A stretch of 21,480 bases of DNA from contig JASLNX010000029.1 in the NCBI GenBank assembly GCA_030745815.1, forward strand, positions 1-21,480, read 5' to 3'. The notes beneath the pieces are model-generated. The model did no database searches. It saw only the letters and a list, made by a program, of their open reading frames with translations, and was not told the origin of the DNA. The translations under genes were made by a program, and so were the position numbers. This document shows, piece by piece, positions 7,374 to 14,878 of this stretch. Source of the stretch: an archaeon. Lineage in GTDB: Archaea > Iainarchaeota > Iainarchaeia > Iainarchaeales > GCA-2688035. The first letter of the stretch is position 1. Each line of letters starts with the position of its first letter.

Positions 7374-7427
7374 TTCACCAAGGCTAGCTTTTCACCGGTT
7401 CTCAGTTCTGAAGAACTAGAAATAAAA

Positions 7428-8534
7428 TTATTTCAATTGCCAGCCGTTCTCATTGAATTCATAAATATCGTAGTCTAGTTTTAGAACACGATCTTCAAAT
7501 CCTAGGGTTCCTATTACTGAATCTCTTTTCTCGTTTTTGTAAGATTCAAGAGCAGACTGGACACATTCTTGGTCAGCCACACCGCATTCTGTAAAAGCAT
7601 CTTTTAGTATGGTTATAGCATCATAACCAATGCCGGCATATGTAACTACCGCGTTCTTAGAATTTGGATATGCGGCATAGTATTTCTGTGCAAATGCAGA
7701 TTTATCCATCTCTCTTGGGTGAACAAAATCTACGCTAACAGTTCCTTGGAAGGATGGATAATTTTTTGACTCTAATCCTGGGTTAATGCATTCAGATGCT
7801 GTTGCACAGAATAGATCAATATCATAACCTAATTCCGCCATTTGTTTATACATTTCAATATATTCAAAATCAATCCCTACTGTAAGAAGAGCGTCAACTC
7901 CGTCTTCCTTCGCTTTCAATAACAGTGTTTTGAAGTCCGTATTTCCAAAGACATACCAATATTCTTCAATACTGCTTTCAACTTCTTTTGCTCCCTGCAG
8001 GCAATATTCGTTGTATGCAACTCTGGACATTAACGCCCCCAATTTACGGTATTTATTATTTTCTTTTGCATACTCTACAAGTTGCTTACAACCGTCTACT
8101 GCATCAAAATTAATTTTAAATGCATAAGGGTCTTTTGGTAAAATACTTCTTGCAAATGAAGCATGCAGTAGAGGTATTTTTTCTTGTTTAGTTAAAGGGC
8201 TCATAACTTCTGCATCAACATGATACAATGTTACCATTGCCTTTGGGTTGTGAACATTCAATATGAACTGAGTTGCATTTGTAGTGGCTTGCCCTTCTAA
8301 TTTGCCATCCTCAATATGCAATTTTAATTGTTTCCCGTTGATTCCGCCCTGGCTATTAATTTCGCTTATCGCAAGTTCCATTCCTTCAACCATGGGCTTT
8401 CCTAAAGTTGCACCATTTCCTGTCAAAGGCGTAACAACCCCGATTTCAATCTCATCGTTTTGAATTTGAGAACATCCTGAAAGCAATACTACACTCAATA
8501 GCGCTGTAAATATTAGTATTTTTGTGTTCTTCAT
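7428..8534 (-). CDS. Lipoprotein substrate-binding protein of the Liv-type importer (LivK-like 1)
   Basis: The protein is 368 residues. It begins with a lipoprotein signal peptide (MKNTKILIFTALLSVVLLSGC) whose lipobox LSGC places the modified Cys at 21. A type 1 periplasmic-binding fold of the Peripla_BP_6/LivJ kind follows, opening with IGVVTPLTGNGATLGKPMVEG and an INSQGGINGKQL segment typical of the family. It should sit outside the membrane and deliver ligand to LivH/LivM. It is on the same strand as livHMG but is separated by 99 nt that contain the livH promoter. Several Cys residues (for example CATASEC, ECGVADQEC) could form disulfides. Its own promoter is unclear: TATA-like AATATAAATAC (about 8584-8594) is one candidate. 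Ligand unknown; hydrophobic amino acids are the default guess. Confidence 0.9.
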   Translation of the reverse strand: MKNTKILIFTALLSVVLLSGCSQIQNDEIEIGVVTPLTGNGATLGKPMVEGMELAISEINSQGGINGKQLKLHIEDGKLEGQATTNATQFILNVHNPKAMVTLYHVDAEVMSPLTKQEKIPLLHASFARSILPKDPYAFKINFDAVDGCKQLVEYAKENNKYRKLGALMSRVAYNEYCLQGAKEVESSIEEYWYVFGNTDFKTLLLKAKEDGVDALLTVGIDFEYIEMYKQMAELGYDIDLFCATASECINPGLESKNYPSFQGTVSVDFVHPREMDKSAFAQKYYAAYPNSKNAVVTYAGIGYDAITILKDAFTECGVADQECVQSALESYKNEKRDSVIGTLGFEDRVLKLDYDIYEFNENGWQLK

Positions 8535-8614
8535 TTTGATTATTCCATATATTTTTCAATATGATCTATACTTGTTGATTCCAGTATTTATATTAGTATA
8601 TTTCTTGGAGCGTC

Positions 8615-9718
8615 TCAAATAACAAAATCAACTATTTCAACTTCCCCATCCTGGGCTTCAACAATCACAAGTTCAATGTTTATTTCTCCCTCACTATCAA
8701 ATGAGATTGTGCCATTCATTCCCTCAATTTCTATTTCGTTTAGAGCTTCTATGGGGGTTTTATTGTTTTTATCAATTGCATCAAGCACAAGTGCCAGGTC
8801 ATAGCCAAATGTTGCACCTACATCGGGTTTTTTCCCATACTTTGCCTTGAACTCTTTGTAAAATTGTTTTGTTCGCTCATTTTCAATCATTGATTCCGGA
8901 CCTGCTGCATAAATATTGTCCAAAAGCGGACCCACTTCATTTCTTACAAATGCAGTCATTGTATCCATGCTTGCAATAAGGGTGATTTCTGAACCCAGTT
9001 CCTTTCTTTGTTTGAGGACATTTGTATTGTGGCTTGCAAATCCAATGAAGTAAATTGCATCAGAATCCATTGCTTTTGTTAAAGGGGTTCTAAAATCAGT
9101 GTTTGGTATTTCAAAACTTTCCTCGTGGACAATTGTGCCTGAAAAGTTTTTTTTAAATTGTTCTTTCATGGATTGGCCATACTCGTCCATTAGAGTTATT
9201 ATGGAAACGTCTTCAAAACCCTGGCTGTCTGCAAACTTCCCGGCCAATGCAGCATATTTGCCTGATGCCGTGAACAACCTGAACGCATTTTTACTTTTTC
9301 CTGCAAATTCGTCGTTTGAAACAAATGATGAAATAAGTGGTTTGTCATATTCTTCTGCCAAAGAAATAAGTGGAATTGAAATAGAACTCTGTAGGCTTAC
9401 CAAAACATCAACTTCTCGTGTATCCAAAAGTTTTTTTGCACTGGTAATGCCTGTTTTTGCCTGGCTTTGACTGTCTTCAACAACAAGCTCAAAGTCCATG
9501 TCATATTTTTCCATTGCAAACTCCATTCCCTTCATAAAATCTTCACCTATGACTCCAACAGGTCCGGTTAATGGTATTACTGCAGCAACCTGTAGTTTTT
9601 TCAGATCCTGGTCTGGAGGCATAAAGAAAAGAAAGATAAAAAGGGCAACAAGCGCAACAATTGCTATTATTCCAAAGAGCTCTGGCCGCTTATTCTTTTC
9701 AAACAGTGACAATCCCAT
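8615..9718 (-). CDS. Membrane-anchored substrate-binding protein of the Liv-type importer (LivK-like 2)
   Basis: The protein is 367 residues with a type 1 periplasmic-binding fold (VAAVIPLTGPVGVIGEDFMKG, then LVVEDSQSQAKTG). It has no lipobox. It keeps an uncleaved N-terminal membrane helix (about residues 14-33) after a short charged cytoplasmic stretch, so it is tethered by a helix. It differs widely in sequence from the neighbouring lipoprotein, so the two are not a recent duplication and may bind different ligands. Its ATG lies 28 nt after the same 18-nt promoter element found before livH and lacks a ribosome-binding site. An 80-nt gap separates it from the next binding-protein gene. Confidence 0.88.
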   Translation of the reverse strand: MGLSLFEKNKRPELFGIIAIVALVALFIFLFFMPPDQDLKKLQVAAVIPLTGPVGVIGEDFMKGMEFAMEKYDMDFELVVEDSQSQAKTGITSAKKLLDTREVDVLVSLQSSISIPLISLAEEYDKPLISSFVSNDEFAGKSKNAFRLFTASGKYAALAGKFADSQGFEDVSIITLMDEYGQSMKEQFKKNFSGTIVHEESFEIPNTDFRTPLTKAMDSDAIYFIGFASHNTNVLKQRKELGSEITLIASMDTMTAFVRNEVGPLLDNIYAAGPESMIENERTKQFYKEFKAKYGKKPDVGATFGYDLALVLDAIDKNNKTPIEALNEIEIEGMNGTISFDSEGEINIELVIVEAQDGEVEIVDFVI

Positions 9719-9746
9719 TCAAATCAAAGAAAATAAAGGAGGAGAA

Positions 9747-9764
9747 GTTTATTTACTTTTCGTA
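9747..9764 (-). promoter_or_regulatory. Promoter of the anchored binding protein: BRE/TATA-like element, copy 2
   Basis: This is identical over 18 nt to the element at 7356-7373 and lies at nearly the same distance from the start codon (28 versus 27 nt). The flanking bases on both sides differ, so the match is confined to the promoter core. Confidence 0.6.
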
Positions 9765-9769
9765 AGAGA

Positions 9770-9934
9770 ATGCTGCATCAAATTAGAAGAATAAAGGAAA
9801 AGGGCCTGCTTGAAATAAAAGATATGCAGGGCATTACAGGCAGTCTAACAATGAGCAGTGACGGGATTGTGAGAACCGTGGAAGAGAAGATCTTTGTAAT
9901 GGGTGCAGACGGGAGCTTTAGGCCTTTTGAATGA
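9770..9934 (+). CDS. Small protein of unknown function (54 aa)
   Basis: The frame starts at ATG 9770 and ends at TGA 9934, diverging from the anchored binding-protein gene with only 51 nt between the two start codons. The product begins MLHQIRRIKEKGLLEIK, then has a beta-like stretch (ITGSLTMSSDGIVRTV), and ends FVMGADGSFRPFE. It has no cysteines and no membrane segment. No ribosome-binding site is within range; an AAAGGAGG lies 26 nt upstream, too far to serve. The coding pattern looks natural, but I recognise no family. It could be a real leaderless gene or a chance frame. Confidence 0.4.
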   Translation: MLHQIRRIKEKGLLEIKDMQGITGSLTMSSDGIVRTVEEKIFVMGADGSFRPFE

Positions 9935-10071
9935 TTCACTCATATCTTAGAATCTCTTCGTCCTTTACAGTCATCATTTCAAATCCAACAACTGCATAGT
10001 CGGTGGAAAATTGCAAAAGGTTACTAAATAGCCTTTTAATTCTTAACTCTGCAGTAATTTTTCTGGTTAAA

Positions 10072-10833
10072 ATGTTTTATTTGATTGGAATTGGATTAAA
10101 CCCAAAGCAAATAACGCTTGAGGCCAAGCAGGCTATTGAGGGCTGTTCCAAGGTTTTCTTTGAGCGTTACACTTCCTATTACAGCGAGGGAGAAATTTCA
10201 GAGCTTGAAGAGGTCTGCGGTAAGAAGTTTGTTGAATTAAAGCGCGAGGGCGTAGAGCAGGGCTTTGACGCAATTTTAAAAGAGGCTGGGCAAGAGGACG
10301 TTGCACTACTTGTTTTTGGAAACCCTTTGAATGCAACCACTCACGTACAGCTTCTTCTTGATGCAAAAGCCCAAGGTGTTAAATCAAAGGTTTTGGTTGG
10401 AGTAAGTGTTTTTGGTTTGCTAGGAAAAAGTGGGTTGGATGTTTACAAGTTTGGAAGGGTTGCAACAATTGTTGCCCCCAAGGAAAATTTTGCCCCAGAG
10501 TCCTTCTTTGACATTATTGAAGAAAATTCCAAGGCAGGACTGCATTCGCTTTGCCTTCTTGATATTGACGCTGAAAACGATTTGATGATGTCTGTTTCAG
10601 AGGCCCTTGTGCTGCTTGAAAAGATTGCCAAAAAGCGCAAGAGCAAGATTTTGGAATCAGCAGTGCTGGTTGGATTGTATGGATTGGGGTCAGCAAAGGA
10701 AATGATTAAGGCAGGAAAACTCCAGGAATTAAAAAGGTCGTCTTACGGGGCGTTCCCTCAGAGTTTGGTTGTTGCAGGAAAGTTAAATGAAAAGGAATTA
10801 GAGGGATTAAAGGAGTTGGCTGGTCTTGACTGA
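10072..10833 (+). CDS. dphB: Diphthine synthase (diphthamide biosynthesis methyltransferase)
   Basis: This SAM-dependent enzyme methylates the modified histidine of elongation factor 2, the second step of diphthamide synthesis. The 253-residue protein has the class III (tetrapyrrole-methylase-like) fold of the family: MFYLIGIGLNPKQITLEA at the start, the SAM-site motif GNPLNATTH (83-91; the usual GDP is GNP here), and the C-terminal SYGAFPQSLVVAGKL segment. I take ATG 10072 as the start because homologues begin exactly there. An in-frame GTG at 10003 would add 23 residues unlike the family. A TATA-like TTTTAATT (10034-10041) would put transcription a few nucleotides before 10072. The 3' end overlaps the DUF357 gene by 8 nt. 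Confidence 0.93.
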   Translation: MFYLIGIGLNPKQITLEAKQAIEGCSKVFFERYTSYYSEGEISELEEVCGKKFVELKREGVEQGFDAILKEAGQEDVALLVFGNPLNATTHVQLLLDAKAQGVKSKVLVGVSVFGLLGKSGLDVYKFGRVATIVAPKENFAPESFFDIIEENSKAGLHSLCLLDIDAENDLMMSVSEALVLLEKIAKKRKSKILESAVLVGLYGLGSAKEMIKAGKLQELKRSSYGAFPQSLVVAGKLNEKELEGLKELAGLD

Positions 10834-11119
10834 GGCAAAGGGAATTGAGGCAAGGGTAAAACGCTATCATGAACTTACTGAAAGGGCCTTAAAAAAAGTT
10901 GGAATTAAGGCAGAGAAGGGATCTGAGGATTTTGCCAGGGCAACTGATTTTATTGCAATGACCCAGAATTATTTTAATGACGCAAAGCACTTTGAGGCCA
11001 ACGAAGAGTTTGAACTTGCGTTAGCTGCCTTTAGTTATGCTCACGCTTGGCTTGATGCAGGGGTTAGAGCAGGCTTTTTGGATGGAAAAGGAGACGACCA
11101 ATTGTTTACCCTGCCATAA
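10826..11119 (+). CDS. DUF357 archaeal helical protein
   Basis: The protein is 97 residues, mostly helical. The segment FIAMTQNYFNDAKHFEANEEFELALAAFSYAHAWLDAGVRAGF (about 42-84) matches the archaeal DUF357 pattern of a helical repeat that is TPR-like in character. The start is TTG at 10826, overlapping the dphB stop region, with GGAG about 11 nt upstream; the next in-frame Met is well inside the conserved domain. It is probably co-transcribed with dphB. Function is unknown; the coupling hints at a translation-related or housekeeping role, but that is only inference. Confidence 0.8.
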   Translation: MTEAKGIEARVKRYHELTERALKKVGIKAEKGSEDFARATDFIAMTQNYFNDAKHFEANEEFELALAAFSYAHAWLDAGVRAGFLDGKGDDQLFTLP

Positions 11120-11128
11120 CTTTTATTA
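11120..11128 (+). promoter_or_regulatory. TATA-like box for the anchored beta-domain gene
   Basis: CTTTTATTA is centred about 29 nt before the ATG at 11153, and no ribosome-binding site precedes that ATG. The transcript is probably leaderless. Confidence 0.4.
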
Positions 11129-11152
11129 ACTTAAAACCCCTTATTCTAGCTT

Positions 11153-11638
11153 ATGAGTATTTACGACGGGAACAGTTTTTCCATGCCTTCAGTAAACATT
11201 TCACTAAAGCAACTGAAGGTTCCATTAATGGCCCTTATTGGAATAATTATAGTAATTGCAATAGTTTTCTCCATCTCAGAATTCCTTAAGCCAAAGCCTT
11301 TATCGCTTTCAATTTCCCCAAACCCACTTGACTTAACCGACTTTAGCTGGTCAACTGCTCTACTTGAAACAAAGGTTGTTAACACATTTAACGAAACCGT
11401 TTCAGACGTTGTTGTAAAAGTTGAAGAGGTTGGAAGCAGCCAATTGTTTATTTTCCCAGCATCCAGGCGAATTGAATCAATGGCCCCTGGAACAAAGCAG
11501 GAGCTAAAGCCGTTTGTTGTAAGAACTGATCCAAACAAGCAAATTAACAGCGGGTCCTACAAGCTAAGGGTTTCGCTTTCAATTGGCGGTGAAGAAAAAC
11601 ACTCTGAAGAGCTAATCCTTGAAATAAAAGCAGTTTAA
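11153..11638 (+). CDS. Membrane-anchored extracellular beta-sandwich protein
   Basis: The protein is 161 residues. A short N-terminal tail and one membrane helix (about 24-43) are followed by an all-beta domain with Ig-like/CARDB-type features: a [12 protein letters not shown] opening, alternating hydrophobic strands ([11 protein letters not shown]), and a Pro/Gly turn before a final strand pair ([29 protein letters not shown]). The domain probably faces outward. Such proteins are often surface-tethered accessory or adhesion modules; nothing here shows a specific role. The gene ends overlapping the convergent acylphosphatase gene by 4 nt. Confidence 0.75.
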   Translation: MSIYDGNSFSMPSVNISLKQLKVPLMALIGIIIVIAIVFSISEFLKPKPLSLSISPNPLDLTDFSWSTALLETKVVNTFNETVSDVVVKVEEVGSSQLFIFPASRRIESMAPGTKQELKPFVVRTDPNKQINSGSYKLRVSLSIGGEEKHSEELILEIKAV

Positions 11639-11907
11639 TATTTCACTCCAAAAGCGCTAAATTCACCGGATTCCTTGGTCCACTCAACATCTGTTGATTC
11701 AACCTCTGCAGTTGAAGGCCCAACCCTTGCTTTTGAAAGAAGCTTTTCAAGCATTTCCCGTGATCCCTCTGCAACAACCTCAACGCAGCCGTTTCCAAGA
11801 TTTCTAACAAACCCTTTTAGGCCAAGGCTGTTTGCAATTCGCGAAGTAAAAAAGCGAAATCCGACCCCTTGAACGCGCCCTCTGATGGTTAATTTAAGCC
11901 TCGGCAT
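11635..11907 (-). CDS. acyP: Acylphosphatase
   Basis: The 90-residue protein is the normal family size. It carries the signature [11 protein letters not shown] (10-20) with the phosphate-binding Arg18, and [16 protein letters not shown] (29-44) with catalytic Asn36. It hydrolyses acyl phosphates such as acetyl phosphate or carbamoyl phosphate. I choose ATG 11907. An in-frame TTG at 11928 would add seven residues not seen in the family and would run into a palindrome at 11923-11934. The likely TATA box lies about 26 nt before a start near 11912. It diverges from the porCDAB operon with a 58-nt gap. Confidence 0.92.
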   Translation of the reverse strand: MPRLKLTIRGRVQGVGFRFFTSRIANSLGLKGFVRNLGNGCVEVVAEGSREMLEKLLSKARVGPSTAEVESTDVEWTKESGEFSAFGVKY

Positions 11908-11922
11908 ATGACGTAACAACTT

Positions 11923-11945
11923 AGGCAATTGCCTTTTTTAATGTT
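11923..11945. promoter_or_regulatory. Shared divergent promoter core with 12-bp palindrome
   Basis: AGGCAATTGCCT (11923-11934) is a perfect palindrome abutting a T-rich stretch (CTTTTTTAATG, about 11933-11943). Centred on about 11938, that stretch would start rightward transcription near 11964 (porC ATG at 11966) and, read as CATTAAAAAAGG on the minus strand, leftward transcription near 11912 (acylphosphatase ATG at 11907). One AT core may serve both directions, with the palindrome placed to act as an operator. Confidence 0.4.
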
Positions 11946-11965
11946 TACTGCTCTTCTATGATTCT

Positions 11966-12520
11966 ATGGCTTTGAAAGAAGTTAGGTTTCACGGGCGAGG
12001 CGGCCAGGGTGCTGTTACAAGCAGCCAGGTTTTAGCGGTTGCCGCATTTCACGACGGCAAATTTACTCAGGCCTTTCCAAATTTTGGAGTTGAAAGAACA
12101 GGGGCTCCTGTTGAAAGCTATACTAGAATTGACAGCGTTCCAATTGATGTAAGGCAACATGTTTACAATCCAGATTACGTGATTGTTTTGGACCCGTCTC
12201 TTATGGCAAACATTGATGTTACAAAGGGATTTGAAAAAAAGGGCTTAATTATTGTGAACAGCAACAAAACTCCAAAGGAATTGGGGCTGGGTGCGTTTAA
12301 TGCAAAGTGCATTGACATCACAAAAATTGCTTTGGACGTTATTGGAAAGCCGTTTGTAAACATTGCAGCCCTTGGAGCGTTTGCGTCGCTTAGTGGAGAG
12401 GTTTCACTTAAAGCACTTGACAAGGCAATTGATGAAAGGTTTTCTGAAAAGGGAAAGATTGCCGGCTTGAATAAGGAGGCTTGCAAGGTAGTTTTTAACA
12501 AGTGTAAGGAAGTGAAGTAG
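11966..12520 (+). CDS. porC: Pyruvate/2-oxoacid:ferredoxin oxidoreductase, gamma subunit
   Basis: The protein is 184 residues with the gamma-subunit opening EVRFHGRGGQGAVTSSQVL (5-23) and the conserved FPNFGVERTGAPVESYTRID (37-56). The gamma subunit helps form the CoA-binding region of the four-subunit archaeal enzyme. It is first in the order gamma-delta-alpha-beta, as in Pyrococcus and Thermotoga. It has a TATA-like core 26 nt before position 11964 and no ribosome-binding site, so it is probably leaderless. Its TAG shares one base with the GTG start of the delta gene. The window has a single gene set, so I cannot separate pyruvate from branched 2-oxoacid specificity by context. Confidence 0.94.
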   Translation: MALKEVRFHGRGGQGAVTSSQVLAVAAFHDGKFTQAFPNFGVERTGAPVESYTRIDSVPIDVRQHVYNPDYVIVLDPSLMANIDVTKGFEKKGLIIVNSNKTPKELGLGAFNAKCIDITKIALDVIGKPFVNIAALGAFASLSGEVSLKALDKAIDERFSEKGKIAGLNKEACKVVFNKCKEVK

Positions 12521-12834
12521 TGGCAAGTGTTAAGAGGAAGGAAAGCGTGGGTGACTTGAAAAAAGGAAAAGTTGAACTTACTCGTGGTGCGGTTATTAGA
12601 AAACCAGGAAACACCACTGATTATCACACTGGAAGTTGGAGAGTGTTTCGTCCAATAATTGACCAGGCAACTTGCATTAAGTGTTCTACTTGTTGGAGAG
12701 TTTGTCCAGACGCAGCAATATTTGTTGACAAGGACGGAAAATATATAATAAATTATGATTACTGCAAGGGCTGCCTTACCTGTCTAAAGGAATGCCCTGT
12801 GAAAGCTATTAGCAAGGAGTTGGAAGAGAAATGA
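12520..12834 (+). CDS. porD: Pyruvate/2-oxoacid:ferredoxin oxidoreductase, delta (2[4Fe-4S]) subunit
   Basis: The 104-residue protein carries two classical ferredoxin motifs, C52-x2-C55-x2-C58-x3-C62 and C82-x2-C85-x2-C88-x3-C92. It carries electrons from the TPP site to external ferredoxin. The N-terminal half (SWRVFRPIIDQATC) is typical of POR delta subunits and not of free ferredoxins. The start is GTG at 12520, sharing one base with the porC stop. It overlaps porA by 4 nt (ATGA). Confidence 0.95.
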   Translation: MASVKRKESVGDLKKGKVELTRGAVIRKPGNTTDYHTGSWRVFRPIIDQATCIKCSTCWRVCPDAAIFVDKDGKYIINYDYCKGCLTCLKECPVKAISKELEEK

Positions 12835-13967
12835 AGACAGTTATTGAAGCAAGTGAAGCAGTTGCTTTGGGAGTAAAACTTTCCAGGGTTAAGGTTTGCC
12901 CAATGTACCCTATTACTCCGTCAACTCACATTCCTGAAAGGATTTCAGATTACATTTTTGATGGAGAAATGGACGCACAAATGATTCACGTGGAGTCCGA
13001 GCACTCTGCGGCGTCCGCTTTGATTGGAGCAATTCTTGCGGGCTCAAGAAGTTTTACTGCAACAAGCAGCAACGGCTTTGAACTAATGTACGAGATTTTG
13101 CCAATTTTGAGTGGAATGCGCTTGCCTGCTGTAATGGCCGTTGCAAACAGAACGGTTGCTGCTCCCATAAATATTTGGAACGATCACAGTGATTCAATGT
13201 CAGCTCGAGACCAAGGGTGGATTCAATTGTATGTTGAGTCAAGCCAAGAGTGTGTTGATACAATAATTCAATGTTACAAGATTGCGGAAGACAAAAAAGT
13301 TTTGTTGCCAACAATGATGTGCTTGGATGGATTTTCATTAAGCCACGTTTATGAAAACGTTGACTTACCTGGGCAAAAAAAGGTTGACGCCTTCCTTCCA
13401 TCTTTTAAGATTGAAGACAAGCTTGATGTAAAGAATCCTAAAACATTTGGTCCAATTGGTTTTCCTGACACTTTCATGGAACTTAAAAAGCAGCAGCAGG
13501 ATTCAATGTCTAACGCGCTTGAAGTTATTAAAAAGGCAAACAAGGATTATGCAAAAGAATTTGGAAAAAGCTATGGCGACGGCTTGATTGAATTGTTTGA
13601 AATGGACGATGCCGAGTATGCAATTCTTGCACTTGGAACAATTTGCGGAACTGCAAAGGCAAAGGCCAGGGAACTTAGATCAAAGGGGAAAAAGGTCGGA
13701 GTAATTAGGCTAAGAAGCTTTAGGCCCTTTCCAGTTGAGTCACTAAAAAAGGCAACTAAAAATTTGAAGGGGCTAGCAGTTCTTGACAGGCACATTTCTC
13801 TTGGAGCCAAAGGGCCTGTTTTTACTGAAATAAATTCGGACATTTCAGAAACAAATGTTTTTGGTTACATAGCAGGCCTTGGCGGGCGAGATGTTACACT
13901 GGAACACATTGAAAGCGTTTTCAAAGATTTGGAGACTGGAAAACAGTCAAAGGAGTGGTTGCTGTGA
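12831..13967 (+). CDS. porA: Pyruvate/2-oxoacid:ferredoxin oxidoreductase, alpha subunit
   Basis: The protein is 378 residues, close to the normal 390. The N-terminal catalytic domain has CPMYPITPSTHIPERI (23-38), and HVESEHSAASALIGAILAGSRSFTATSS follows, which is highly conserved in POR alpha. The C-terminal third is the transketolase-like domain (YAILALGTICGTAKAKAREL, then GVIRLRSFRPFP). With the beta subunit it forms the TPP active site that decarboxylates the 2-oxoacid to acyl-CoA, CO2 and reduced ferredoxin. It is translationally coupled to porD by an ATGA overlap. Confidence 0.95.
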   Translation: MKTVIEASEAVALGVKLSRVKVCPMYPITPSTHIPERISDYIFDGEMDAQMIHVESEHSAASALIGAILAGSRSFTATSSNGFELMYEILPILSGMRLPAVMAVANRTVAAPINIWNDHSDSMSARDQGWIQLYVESSQECVDTIIQCYKIAEDKKVLLPTMMCLDGFSLSHVYENVDLPGQKKVDAFLPSFKIEDKLDVKNPKTFGPIGFPDTFMELKKQQQDSMSNALEVIKKANKDYAKEFGKSYGDGLIELFEMDDAEYAILALGTICGTAKAKARELRSKGKKVGVIRLRSFRPFPVESLKKATKNLKGLAVLDRHISLGAKGPVFTEINSDISETNVFGYIAGLGGRDVTLEHIESVFKDLETGKQSKEWLL

Positions 13968-14878
13968 AGGAACTAAAGGGACTAAATTACGAGGAATTCT
14001 TTGCTTCAGGACACAGAGCCTGTGCAGGTTGCGGGGAAGCTCTTGCAATGAGGCATATTATGAAGGCTGCTGGGCCAAATACTATTGTAACACAGGCAAC
14101 AGGTTGCATGGAAGTTGTGTCAACCCCCTATCCTCAGAGTGCTTGGAGAGTTCCATGGGTTCACGGAGCATTTGAAAACGCTGCGGCCATTATGTCTGGA
14201 ATTGATGCTTCTCTTAAGGCGCAGGGAAAAAGAGAAGGGGTTAATCTTATTGCAATAGGTGGAGACGGAGCGTCATTTGATATCGGATTTGGCGCTCTTA
14301 GTGGTGCACTAGAAAGAGGTCACAAGTTTACATACATTGCAACAGACAACGAAGCTTACATGAACACAGGGGTTCAAAGAAGCGGGGCAACTTTTCCTTT
14401 TGCTTCCACTACAACTAGCCCTGGCGGAAAAAAGATTCACGGAAAGCAAGAGCCAAAAAAGCCACTTCCGTTTATTGTTGCAGCTCACGGCATAAAGTAC
14501 GTTGCATCAGTAACTCCTGCAAACCTTTTAGATCTTAAGAAGAAGGTAGAAAAAGCTCTTGCAACTGACCACGCAAGCTTTTTGCACATTTACTGCGTTT
14601 GCCCTGTTGGCTGGCACTGCAAGAGCGACACTGCAATTGAACTAAGTAAGCTTGCTGTTCAAACGCGCGTGTTTCCTCTTTACGAAATAGAAGAAGGGGT
14701 ACTAAAGTTTACTCAAAAGGTTGAGAAGCCAAAGCCAGTTTTGGAATATCTTGAATTGCAAGGGCGCTTTAAGCACTTAAACGAGGACGAGGTTCAAAAA
14801 ATTCAGGACTATGTTAACGCACGCTATGATTTCCTTTTATCAATTGAAGGCAAGAAAGCGTTTGACGTTTTGTTCTAA
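13964..14878 (+). CDS. porB: Pyruvate/2-oxoacid:ferredoxin oxidoreductase, beta (TPP) subunit
   Basis: This subunit binds thiamine diphosphate and one [4Fe-4S] cluster. Numbering from GTG 13964 (304 residues), the cluster ligands are C20, C23, C48 and C213, and the TPP/Mg site is GGDGASFDIG (99-108) with DNEAYMNTG (128-136). I choose GTG 13964 and not the in-frame GTG at 13955: AGGAG at 13950-13954 is nine bases from 13964 but directly abuts 13955, and 13964 gives a GTGA overlap with the porA stop. The gene ends convergently, overlapping the nitroreductase gene by 4 nt. Confidence 0.95.
   Translation: MKELKGLNYEEFFASGHRACAGCGEALAMRHIMKAAGPNTIVTQATGCMEVVSTPYPQSAWRVPWVHGAFENAAAIMSGIDASLKAQGKREGVNLIAIGGDGASFDIGFGALSGALERGHKFTYIATDNEAYMNTGVQRSGATFPFASTTTSPGGKKIHGKQEPKKPLPFIVAAHGIKYVASVTPANLLDLKKKVEKALATDHASFLHIYCVCPVGWHCKSDTAIELSKLAVQTRVFPLYEIEEGVLKFTQKVEKPKPVLEYLELQGRFKHLNEDEVQKIQDYVNARYDFLLSIEGKKAFDVLF

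Noticed and set aside
7404..7417. Inverted repeat AGTTC-TGAA-GAACT after the lipoprotein binding-protein gene, as a terminator
   Set aside because: The stem is only five pairs and no T-run follows it on the minus strand. Archaeal termination does not normally need such a hairpin, so I do not call it.
10003..10071. Upstream GTG that would extend diphthine synthase by 23 residues
   Set aside because: The added hydrophobic stretch has no counterpart in the family, which begins at the MFYLIGIGL segment. The TATA-like box at 10034-10041 would lie inside the extension.
11908..11928. Upstream TTG that would lengthen acylphosphatase by seven residues
   Set aside because: The family starts with the first beta strand at ATG 11907. 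The extra codons would run into the 11923-11934 palindrome.
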